From the NCBI GenBank assembly GCA_022059125.1, contig JAEUWY010000004.1:558001-622000 (forward strand): 64,000 bases of DNA, written 5' to 3'. A program made the translations under genes and the position numbers. This DNA is from Corynespora cassiicola. Lineage: Eukaryota > Ascomycota > Dothideomycetes > Pleosporales > Corynesporascaceae. Under the pieces are notes generated by a model. The model did not search any database. It was given only the letters and a program-made list of their open reading frames with translations, and had not been told where the DNA came from. Positions within the stretch are counted from its first letter, which is position 1; each line of letters begins with the position of its first letter. Positions 20,530-30,360 of this stretch are shown here, one piece after another.

Positions 20530-22226
20530 CTACGCAATCTCGTAGACGTCCGCGACCGATTTGACGTCCTTGGAGAAGCTGATGTCCTGGTTCATCGAAA
20601 GGAGGGTTACAGAGGCGACCTGGCGGTGGTGTTAGCTCCAAGAAATCAAGTACATGCAATGTGGTGGAACTTACGCCGACGTCAACATAGGGTGTGTTCC
20701 TGCTGAACCTCACCCTCATGGGGAAGAACTCGGCCTCACTGTCCGCCTGCGCCTCAAACTCGAAACTTCCCGAGCCATTGTCCTCATCCACAGCTCCGAT
20801 ATTCCACTCGAGGCTATCTCCACTGACTTCGTAAACCGCATCAAAGGAGCCCACGTTGGGCTCGTTGGTCTCGTAAGGAATTATCACGCTAACGTCCTTG
20901 AGTGCTTCGCCGCCCGTGAGTTCGTATTCGACGGTGATGTTGTAGTTGCCGCCAGACTCCTCGACCCAAATGTGGAAGGTTATGGGCGGGTCTGAGACGT
21001 CCTCGGCCTTGGGCGCGAGCTTCCACTTCATGACGCCAATGCCCATGTTTGCAGGGAAGCCCTTGCTGGTATCTGAGAGCTGGATGGCCTTGTTGTTCTT
21101 GAAGACGGCCTTGTCGACCTTGGGATGTGTCATGAGCTGGGCACCGCGCGTGTCTCCAGACTCGAGGTCCAGCTTGACTTGGGTCAGGGCAGCATCGGTA
21201 ATCTTGAGTTGCATTTCACCCTTGACTTCAAAAGACTTGAGGGTACCCTCGCGATCCATGCGGGCGGAGATGGACTCGTTGGTCGTTATGTGCACAGCCT
21301 CCCGATCCGTCGATGTCGACTGGCGGGCGCTCGTGGGCGCCGCGGGGGTGGGTGCTACTCTCGGCGAGGCAACGAGCGGCTCGCTTTCGGGGGGCAAATC
21401 ACCCGCTACCTGTTCGAAGATGTTGTTTGTCTTGTTCTTCTTGCCCAATTGCATTCCCTTCTTGCCTAGAGCCAATGGCTTGCTGGTCGTCTTCTTCGCC
21501 GCCTCATAACTGTCGTATGTGTCGGGGACCGTGGCAGGGGTTGATGGCGTGTAGGTAGGGTACTGAGGTGCACGGGAAGCCCCGCCGCCCATGCCTCCGC
21601 CCATGCCTCCTCCACCGGCGCGAGAAGACCGAGACATCTCCTTCCGTTGCATCTCGAGCTGCTTGGCGCGGCGCTTGCGCTCCTCTGAGGCCTCAAGTTC
21701 CTTGTTCCGGGCGATAATCTCCTGGATGCGCTCCTCGTGGGATTCCATGTCCAGGAAGGTCTTGATCTGGCTCAGCGTGAGGTTCTCCCTGTATCCCAGC
21801 GTGACGATCTCGTCAAAGGCGGACAGCAGCTCGAAAGCGTTCTTCAGAATCTCGCGCTCATCGAGGGACTTGCATATCGAGGAGACGACCTGGGCAAAGA
21901 GATGCAGCGAGTTGATGTCTTGCAGAATGTTGGATTGCAGGTTGGTGATCAGCACCATGTACAGCTCATCCAAGGGCTGGTAGACATAGCGCACGTTGTC
22001 CTGCTCGCACGTCGTGTGTTGGGTGCCGCTGTCGGCCAGCTTGGGGAACGAGGCAAGGAGTGCTTCGATACGTGAGCGCTGCATCTCGCGGAACTGGCGC
22101 GAGAGTACGGCTTTCCCGCCCCGTGTGCATATCGAGGCTGCGAGGACGACCTGGGGCTGTCAGCGGAGATTCTGGACACCTGGACACGTAGCCTAGGGCA
22201 GGGCAGTACGCAAGGATATGTACCAT
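20530..22226 (-). CDS. RET2: coatomer subunit delta (delta-COP)
   Basis: Exons 22224-22226 (ATG only), 20675-22150 and 20530-20619 give 522 residues, normal for fungal delta-COP. Splicing the 73-nt first intron yields the canonical start MVVLAASICTRGGKAVLSRQ; the last intron (20620-20674, GTAAGT...CCAG) yields the C terminus SFSKDVKSVADVYEIA. The N-terminal ~135 residues form the longin-like adaptor domain (YVYQPLDELYMVLITN). A charged helical and Gly/Ser-rich linker follows, with LALGKKGMQLGKKNK and a WTrp-less acidic segment. From about residue 270 the mu-homology domain begins (ESISARMDREGTLKSFEVKG). The protein is part of the F-subcomplex of COPI, which coats vesicles returning from Golgi to ER. 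Confidence in identity is very high. Confidence 0.97.
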
Positions 22227-23179
22227 GTTGGAGAGACTTCAATTGAGTATCACGAGAAAGCAGCAGGTGGCGCGTGGCTCAATCGTGTGGGTTATGTACG
22301 AGGTCGTGGCCCGCAAGTGTCGGGAGGGAGTAGCTGTGGGGGTTGGACGTGGCCTCGAGCGGAATTTCCGAACGAGGATGGATTAGGACCCGATCGAAGG
22401 CGTTGATCTCTAGACACGACGCAGCCTGGAAAGAGGTCGAGCTCTGGAAAAGTGGATTGTATGTACAGCTCCGGACGGGCAGACAGACAGGCGTTGCATG
22501 TACCAGCTGCGACCATGGCACCATGTCGTCCCCAAGTCGCAACCGCCATGTGTGCAGATGGCACGTGACGCGGCGGCTGCCTAGGCCGCTTTCGGCGGCA
22601 CTAGCGGGCACCTTTAGCTTCTCCCTTGCCAGCTCCTCTCTCATCTCCCACCCCTTCCCCCCTCTCTGCGCACACGCACCCTTTCTTGCCATATCGCCTC
22701 TGTCGCCCAGTTGCGAGCGCAGATCACGACTTTCTGTCTGTCAGCTTTCTGAGCCTTCCCACATTCCCCAGCGACTCGATCGCGCTGCTGCGCCGTCCAC
22801 CTCCGCAGCTTAGCACTGTCGCGCCGACACAAGGCTTGGCGCGCTCTACTCTGTTTGCCCGCCGCCGCCGCCACTCCCTGACACGCCAACTCCGACATAA
22901 GCTCCCTCCACCCGACGCCAACTCCATTCCCACCGCCCCACGTCCTTCACGACATCTGCCAGCGACATGTGCGCTTGAACTCCCATCCAGTACTCAGTGT
23001 GCAGTCTTCTATCTGCACAGCACCATCCCACCCCTCTCACTTTCACTTGTCACAAGCTGCGGCTGGCGCCGCCCACTCTCGACCACCTGTCTCCCAACAG
23101 TCGCGCCCCTCCACAGCCTACACTTCTGCGCACTCCCGTTTCCCTCGACTGCCCTAGTTCTGTGCGGCTCTCAGTAGTC
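22227..23179. other. divergent promoter region, delta-COP and acidic-protein genes
   Basis: About 950 bp between divergent starts. From 22620 on it is strongly C/T-rich on the plus strand, which looks like a long 5' leader of the acidic-protein gene and explains the stop-free frames there. I see no separate gene. Confidence 0.5.
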
Positions 23180-25870
23180 ATGGCGCAACCCACTTCATCT
23201 GACGAAATGGATCTATTTGGCGATTCAGAGCTGCCGCTCCCCAACGATTCCGACATTGACATCGGAGATATACCCAACAATGACGATACCAATGATCAAG
23301 ATCTCGAGCTGGCCGATGCCGACTTGGATGCCCAGCTAGATGCGAAACCAGATGCAGACGGGTCCGCTCGAGGAGCATCTGCGAACGATGGAGATCTGAT
23401 CATGGCGGAGCAGGATAATGTCTATGCCCATCTCAGTGATCTCGAAGACGCCGGCCAGGCAACAGCACACGAAACCCTCTCACCAAACGTCGATGTTGAG
23501 GAAGATTTGATCGATTATTCTGACGATGATGAACCTGCCGTGGCCCCTTCAGGTATCGATACCGTGACCCAGACAGCCCCCGATGTCTCCGTTGAGACTA
23601 ATACCTCATTCAATGAGGTCGTTAAGGCTCCACAGCAAGAATATCCGGTCGATACGTCCCAAGAAGTCGAAGTCCAAGATCAGCAAGAATCAACCTGGGA
23701 CGAGGGCGACGGCACCGAAAACCATGACCACCAGGATGTACAATACGATTTCCATGACTACAACGAGTATGACTTCAAACAGGAGAATCATGCCGACACG
23801 TCGTTTGAAGGAGCCGAGCCTCTAGTGCCGGAGACTGTCCAGGATGCAGTCCACTCTGAAGTTGACGCTGTCCAAGATGACACTGAATACAATGGCAACA
23901 TTGAGTTTGGTGGTCACGCCGAGCCTGGTCATACTGAACCTGGTCAAACCGTACCTGATGGTCACACTGCTGAGCTTGAAAACCACACAGCCCAGAATGC
24001 TGCTGAAACTGATTTCACTGAAGCTGATGTCGGCGATGCCGATGTGGCTGAGGCTGAGGCTGACGGTCACTCTCCAGAAGGCATTACTGAACCCGAGGGT
24101 GATGTAGCTCAGGATGAGTCAGTAATCGAGGGTGAGGCTGCACAGGCCACCGCCGAAGACGAAGATGGCGATGAGTCCTACGATGCCGAAGACGAGAGAC
24201 CAGCCGAAGTGCCAGACACTGTCGAGCTTGCCACTCAGCGTGCCCGCGAGTACCCTATTACCTTGTGTTATGAAGGCGAGGAGTATTGGCTCTTCAAGCA
24301 GGCCGACTCTCAAGACACTTGGCTCCTCGACGATGAGTCCATCCTCGTCGAGGACTTTCCGCAGTTCTTCAGGGCATGCCGTGCTGCCCTCGGAGATCGG
24401 GTAAAGGATGTCATGAAACTGGGCCTATGTTTCCATCATTTTGCCGACATGGAGGTTTTTGAGGACGAGATTGGCGGTGTGCTTGCCAGTGTGGCCGAGC
24501 TTCATCGTTGCTACATTGAGCTGAGTGGCCAGGATGGCTATGATCGCCCCCAGTCCTTTTATATTACTCTACTAGTCCGCCCCCGTTTCTCCGCCCTCTT
24601 AACCGACCTACGAGCTGCTAGGAGCAAGAGTATGGGCTTCCGAGGCTTTCATGAGCAAATCTCTGCTGGCAAATCCAGCTTCAGCTACCTGCCTTCACAG
24701 TCTTCCCCCGAGTTTGAGGATGAGGAGCAGGGACAATGGGAAGGGACGGAGCCACATGGCGAAGAGTCTGCCAATGAGCAGCATTACGAGAGTGGCGAGG
24801 AGCAAGTGGCCGATCAACAAGATGGCGCAGCTCAATACAATGGCGAAGATGACGAGGCTGAAGATGCCGGCTCCGAACACGCTGGCTCTCAGACCCAAGA
24901 TCAAGATGCAGCTGATACTGCACAAACACCCCCCAGCAACCCTACTAACGAATCTTCCCCCGACGAGGATGATGCGAGTGATGCCGAGGATGACATTCAG
25001 AACGCAAGCCCCAGTGCTGTAGACCACGCTGGCAAGACCTCGACCAACGAAGAGGAGAATGTCGACTTCCTCGACTACAGTGACAGTGACGACGACGAAC
25101 AGGCAGCCGTAGATGTCGACCCAGTAGAACAAGACTCTAGCAGTCACCCTTCTTCCTCTTCTTCGACCGTTCAAGGCGACCAATCCTTGGGCCTTGCCAA
25201 TGTCGATGAGAACCCAACTAACCTCGAGACCGCAAAGCATCCTGATGCCCATGAACCCGCCAGCCAGACGTATGAGGAGAACCACTCTGCCTTGTTGAAC
25301 CAGGATGACTACCAAGAGGAATACAGCCAAGATACTACGGCACTCGACATCTACGACAACGAAGAGGGGCATGACCCCAATGCCAATTACAACATTGCCG
25401 GAACCGAAGGCGAGACATTTGATGAGTTCGATTTCGCCTCGTATGCGGATGACCAAGGAGCAGACGTGAATGGCAACAGTGCTCTAGACAACACGGACTA
25501 CATGGGCCTACATGGATTCTCGGCAGATGTAGAAGAGAGCCATGAGACGAGCAATGTCTCTGGGCCTACAGGAGACGAGTTGGGCCTAGACAATGGGGAT
25601 GAGTTCGACTTCGGCGCCGACGAAGCTTGGGCCCTGCAAGGACAAGAGGTGCTGTCTGAGGCTGCGGACTCTTTTGCTGACGCCTCGAATGGGCTTGCTG
25701 AACAGGGACCTGCTCAAGGAACCAAGCGGACCATTGAGCAAGTTGGCGGAGAGTCTGATGGAGCCGCAGACACATCAGGTAAGCAACCGTGTTACCGGCT
25801 CGGCAAAGCAGGAGCTAACGTCATGCGCGCAGACCCGAAGCGAACGCGACTTACGCCGCCGGACTCGTAA
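23180..25870 (+). CDS. large acidic protein of unknown function
   Basis: Exons 23180-25778 and 25833-25870 give 878 residues. The 54-nt intron (GTAAGC, GCTAACG, GCAG) is in frame, so without splicing 18 residues would be added. The start MAQPTSSDEMDLFGDSELPL is the first ATG with good context; the open frame upstream is leader sequence. Most of the protein is Asp/Glu-rich, low complexity and surely disordered. Two short LIDYSDDDE / FLDYSDSDDDE-type motifs flank a central folded island at about residues 355-490 (ITLCYEGEEYWLFKQ, ILVEDFPQFFRACRAALGD, SFYITLLVRPRF). The C terminus is basic (TKRTIEQVGG, PKRTRLTPPDS) and could be a nuclear localisation signal. This arrangement suggests a nuclear, chromatin- or RNA-associated protein, but that is inference. 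I do not recognise the family by name. Confidence 0.85.
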   Translation: MAQPTSSDEMDLFGDSELPLPNDSDIDIGDIPNNDDTNDQDLELADADLDAQLDAKPDADGSARGASANDGDLIMAEQDNVYAHLSDLEDAGQATAHETLSPNVDVEEDLIDYSDDDEPAVAPSGIDTVTQTAPDVSVETNTSFNEVVKAPQQEYPVDTSQEVEVQDQQESTWDEGDGTENHDHQDVQYDFHDYNEYDFKQENHADTSFEGAEPLVPETVQDAVHSEVDAVQDDTEYNGNIEFGGHAEPGHTEPGQTVPDGHTAELENHTAQNAAETDFTEADVGDADVAEAEADGHSPEGITEPEGDVAQDESVIEGEAAQATAEDEDGDESYDAEDERPAEVPDTVELATQRAREYPITLCYEGEEYWLFKQADSQDTWLLDDESILVEDFPQFFRACRAALGDRVKDVMKLGLCFHHFADMEVFEDEIGGVLASVAELHRCYIELSGQDGYDRPQSFYITLLVRPRFSALLTDLRAARSKSMGFRGFHEQISAGKSSFSYLPSQSSPEFEDEEQGQWEGTEPHGEESANEQHYESGEEQVADQQDGAAQYNGEDDEAEDAGSEHAGSQTQDQDAADTAQTPPSNPTNESSPDEDDASDAEDDIQNASPSAVDHAGKTSTNEEENVDFLDYSDSDDDEQAAVDVDPVEQDSSSHPSSSSSTVQGDQSLGLANVDENPTNLETAKHPDAHEPASQTYEENHSALLNQDDYQEEYSQDTTALDIYDNEEGHDPNANYNIAGTEGETFDEFDFASYADDQGADVNGNSALDNTDYMGLHGFSADVEESHETSNVSGPTGDELGLDNGDEFDFGADEAWALQGQEVLSEAADSFADASNGLAEQGPAQGTKRTIEQVGGESDGAADTSGKQPCYRLGKAGANVMRADPKRTRLTPPDS

Positions 25871-27320
25871 CGTCTTTCCGTGTTTTGGGGCACCTAAAAC
25901 GAATATGCTTTTTCCTTACTAACATGAGTGATTGTTAAAACAGGTCGAATCCGCGCTGCAGTACTTGTGGTGCCTCTTCTGGCCACTGCGAGCACTGGCA
26001 GCTGTGGCGTACTAAGCAGCTCGAGGTCTCACTGGCTCACCAGGCCTATTTTGGACACACGAACCACCACGCCAACAACGACAACCACTCCAACGCCATT
26101 TAACGGTACTAACCAAGTCCTTTTCACCCTTTTCCCCCCTCGGCCTTTTCTATCTAGACGTCATGACCACTGAGCGAATTGCGACCGACTAAGACGACAT
26201 GTAGCTCTTGCCGAGGGTCATTCGTCGATGGTATGTATAACAGCTATCTACTGCGGTTGATTGCAGATGATGGCAAACCCCCTTTACTTTTAGTCGATTT
26301 AATCATGGAGTTTTGTCGCGAAGCCTCTGCAGAGGGGCGAGCGAAGCATGGATGGGGGAAGCAATGTGCGGGAAAACAAAAAAGTCCACGTCGACGACGG
26401 GGATTCCGCAGGGGATAATACGGGGGGAGGAGTTGGCAGAAACGCGGCCGACAGTTCCCTGTCGGCTCGGCTCAGTCTTTTTTTGTGTTTCGGGCGGCGT
26501 TACGATACCCAGTAAGTCGGCGCATGGGTGACGGAGTTTGGGGTTGCAGTCATGGACAGTCTTTCAGTTATTGTGGCTACTCTGGGCGGCACGGAAGAGC
26601 GGCGGATGGGCTTCGGGGTGACTGTGGAGAGGGCGTAAGACCGAGACGGCGGTGGATTTACGAGGTGCCCGATATAGTTTTCCCCTGCCTGCCGCGTACG
26701 TCAAGCCGTTAGCTAGCAAGCCGTAGGGCAGATCGGAATGAGAAAGGCGTTGCCGAAAGCAGCGAGCACCCATGGCGACGAGCGACGACGTGACTGTGTC
26801 CAAGAGCAGAGCCGAGCCGAGCAGAGCAGTGCAGCGCAGCCAGCTAGGCAGGGCCAAGGCGTCAAGGTGTTGAGGAGCGCGCTCTGGGGGCGCTCGGTGG
26901 GCGCAAGGAGGCAGGGCTTGGCGTCTCAAAGGGCATCAGCACACCTGCGGACGTGTCCTGAGTGTCGCAGACGGGGCCGATGCGGCAGGGCGACGCGGAA
27001 CGCTGAGGGATGCGAATCGAGGCGCAGGCAGTTGATTCGTAGCGGATCCACCAGCACTAGCGGAGCCCCTGCGCGGCTGGCTGTCTGGGTTGGCTGCTGC
27101 AACGGGCCCATCGAGCCAGTTCGGCCTGGCTGGCTGGTGCTGGGGCTGCTGGGGCTGCGGGCTTGCCTGGCCGCGTGAAACCCTCTCTCCATAATCGCAT
27201 CCTCAGCACATCCCTTTGCGCTTCCGAGTCCTGTCTGCCCGCGGTGCCCGTCGCTGATAGCCGCACCCACGCCTTTCTTTTGGCCTCCTGTCGCCCTGCC
27301 CTGCTGTCCTGCACCGCCGC

Positions 27321-27365
27321 GCCCTGCCCTGCTGCCCTGCTGCCCTGCTGCCCTGCCGCTGCCCT
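27321..27365. repeat. tandem GCCCTGCT array
   Basis: Five to six imperfect eight-base units (GCCCTGCT/TGCCCTGC) upstream of the NIPA-like gene. Confidence 0.8.
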
Positions 27366-27548
27366 CGCATCGCATCCCCGCCGCTCGCTCAGTCGCTCGT
27401 TCGCTCCCGTGCTGCGTGCTCATCCGACCACATCACTCGCTCCCTGTTCCACCCAGGCCAAACACGGTCGCGTCGTCGACGGCCTCTGCCAGGCGTTTGG
27501 TGAAACACGAACCGACTCCACGACGTGCAGAGTGCCTCCACCGTTGCC

Positions 27549-27580
27549 GCTGCTGCTGCTGCTGCTGCTGCTGCCGCTGC
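27549..27580. repeat. CTG/CAG trinucleotide repeat, probably 5' leader
   Basis: About eight CTG units followed by an interrupted CCGCTGCTA end, 260 bp before the transporter start codon. It is not in the coding sequence of my model. Confidence 0.85.
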
Positions 27581-27843
27581 TACCGTCGCCGGACCCTCGC
27601 GCCTCCCAGCTGCCGTGCCCGCGGGCGTGCCTCAGTCCTCGGCCTTGCGAACACGACCCTATCGATACCATCTCATCCCCGACGCCTGTCCTCAACACGC
27701 CCAACACGCCCGCTGCGTCCCCCCTCCCATCCTCTCCATCCTCGCCCGCCCGCAGCGCTCTCATCCTCGCCCGCCTCCGCACCGCGCCACTTTTGACGGG
27801 AACATCATTTGCGGGGTCGTAGCCAACGCTCCGCTCCAGCGCC

Positions 27844-29513
27844 ATGGAAGACAAGTACGTGGGCTGCCCTCCCAGCCCGCCCCAGCCCGCCCTCGCTCAC
27901 ATGTGGACAGATATGTCGGCCTGCTCCTGGCCGTGTCGTCGTCGCTCGCAATCGGTACGTCTGCCCTCGCGCCACCACCGCACTCTGCTAACATGGCCGC
28001 CAGGTACCAGTTTTGTCATCACGAAAAAGGTTCGTCGCTACCTCCCTCTGGCTGCGCCTCGCCCACGCCGAACCCCAGCCAGCTTCGCTAACGAAATCCC
28101 TAAAATAGGGCCTCAATGCCTCCATGGAGAAACACGGCTTTGACGGAGATGGCTTCACCTATCTGCGGAATCCCACCTGGTGGGCTGGTATTGTCACGAG
28201 TAAGCCCACACACAAACACACCCGCCACCGTGTCTGCGCCTGCGGGTGCGCCCTTGGGATCGGGAGCTGATGCCGTGCAGTGGTCCTGGGCGAAATCTTC
28301 AATTTTGCCGCCTATGCTTTTGCGCCTGCGATTCTGGTTACTCCGCTGGGAGCTCTGTCCGTGCTAATTGGGTAAGCCGAGCCTCATCCAGTCGGCCCCA
28401 TCTCCACTAACGCACCAATAGCGCGGTTCTAGGCGCATACTTCCTTGAAGAACATCTCGGACTGCTGGGCAAGATTGGCTGCGCCATATGCCTCATCGGA
28501 TCCGTCATCATCGTTTTGCATGCACCGCCAGACAAGGAAGTGTCGTCCGTCGACGAGATTCTGAACCTCGCCCTACAGCCCGGTATGTCGACTCTGGACG
28601 CGCAGGGAATCTGATCTAGTTGCTCATGTCTCCATTGCAGGCTTCCTCTTCTACTGCGCATTCGTCGCCGTTTTCTGCGTCCTCATGATCTACAAAATCG
28701 CGCCAAAGTACGGCAAGAAGAACCCACTGATTTACTTGTCCATCTGCTCGACTGCTGGATCCGTGTCCATCATGGCCATCAAGGCCTTCGGAATTGCTTT
28801 GAAGATGACCTTCAACGGCAACAACCAGTTCACCCATCCGTCAACCTATGTCTTTGTCATCATGATCGTCGGCTGCATCCTTACACAGATGAACTACTTC
28901 AACAAGGCCCTGACCCAATTTTCCACAAACATGTACGTCATGCTCACATCCCGGAAGATGATTGCTTATGCACAATAGTGTGAACCCCCTCTACTATGTT
29001 ACCTTTACGACCTGTACCCTCGTTGCCTCTTTCCTCCTCTTCCGCGGATTCAACACCACCTCGGCCGTCAATACCATTTCTCTGCTCTGCGGTTTCCTGG
29101 TCATCTTCTCGGGCGTCTATCTTCTCAACCTATCGCGCGACGATCCCGACGGCAGAGGCGCCTTGGCTAATAGCTTTAGTGATGCGCCTCCCACGGATGG
29201 CGTATCTGGGTTCCCCACCCGTAGGAGCATGCAGTCTCGACGGAGCACCGATTCAGGATTCAGGAGTCCTTTCCTCGGAGGTGGCAATGGTCGCAACAGC
29301 ATGGGAGATCGAAGGGCGCTCATGCAGGATTATGACGTTGAGAACCAATTCGAGCTGGGCGACTTGGTAGAAGATTCCGATGGAGAAACAGGCGGAAGAA
29401 AGAGGACGAGCTTTGATGAAGAGACGAGAGGATTGAATGGACATGCTGGTACCGGAAGTGTCCGAGTCAAGAAGGAGGCGGTTCACATGCAGAAGAAGAG
29501 CTCTGATCGGTAG
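27844..29513 (+). CDS. NIPA-type magnesium transporter (DUF803)
   Basis: Eight exons: 27844-27854, 27911-27954, 28004-28029, 28109-28199, 28281-28371, 28422-28582, 28641-28932 and 28979-29513. Together they encode 416 residues, and every junction is phase-consistent with GT-AG borders. The spliced N terminus [21 protein letters not shown], then [48 protein letters not shown] and [19 protein letters not shown] follow the NIPA/DUF803 pattern of nine membrane spans. The final exon adds a 150-residue hydrophilic cytosolic tail rich in Ser/Arg/Asp, with phosphorylation-like SRRSTDSGF. Animal NIPA proteins move Mg2+ at the plasma membrane and endosomes; the fungal proteins are less studied. The gene has far more introns than its neighbours. 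Confidence 0.93.
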
Positions 29514-30360
29514 AACCGCACTTTCCAATCCGCGTTTTCTCATCATCCCCCACTCATTCTAGCTTCCCCCACGTCTCGTCTCGCCTCGTCTGTACATACA
29601 GTATCCGAGCCATACCGCCCGGCGGGCTGCGCGGTCACGGAGTTTTTTTCCTTTTGTTCTTTTTCTTTTCTATCATGCGACCCCATTGCCCGAGTTGGAT
29701 CCCGGTCGGTTTGGCAGCTTGGGAACTTGGCTTATGGAGTCTTTATAATGCTTCGCATCGGCATGGATTGGAAACGGGCAGGTGGCGTTTTGGGGTTTCT
29801 TTTTTTTTCCCGTGCATTCATGGCATGAAGAGGATTGGCCTTGCACGACCATACTCCCTTAGACGAAGTCGGCTATGTATTTGTATGAATAAGGCGCGCA
29901 CGTGGGTATACCCGGATGGATGGATGGATCGCATCGGGTTGGTATGCTGGTCATTTTGGAGTGAAAAAATGGGAACAATTCTTGAATCTCTTGACGTGAT
30001 TTGGACGAGACTTTTTACCTGGGTGCTAGATGTGAGCAGGAGCAAAGCATGATGGGCTTTTGGAGTTGGATATTTACTCAGAGTAGGTAGTACCCAAATG
30101 ACTCTTCATAGTAATTGTTTCGACACTTGAATGTTTACCCATTTGACCCGATACCGAAAAAATGTAGCCTGGGCGTCTGTTCAAGGCACCGTACCCGCGC
30201 GTTGCTTGCCCGGTGAAACCGAGAAAAACGTGACTGCGCGAGGGCGCTAGGCGAGGCTGCTCTAGTCGCGCCTGCTGTAATCGCGCCGGCAGCCAACCTC
30301 ACCCACAACACACACACCTTCACCACCTCTCTAGCCTTGCGAGGCTCCAGAGCTCATACA
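29514..30360. other. intergenic, no gene seen
   Basis: 3' UTR of the transporter gene and promoter of Apc4. T-rich tracts at 29645-29670 and 29799-29810; no coding signal. Confidence 0.5.

Larger units (their letters stand above)
25871..27843. other. intergenic; 3' UTR plus GC-rich upstream region
   Basis: No gene recognised. The right half (26.7-27.8 kb) is GC-rich with simple repeats: GCCCTGCT units at 27321-27365 and a CTG run at 27549-27580. It appears to be the promoter and 5' leader of the transporter gene starting at 27844. Long frames on both strands come from this repeat content. Confidence 0.5.

Noticed and set aside
22343..23177. long plus-strand frames upstream of the acidic-protein gene
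   Set aside because: C/T-rich leader sequence; no family, and the acidic protein has a good ATG at 23180.
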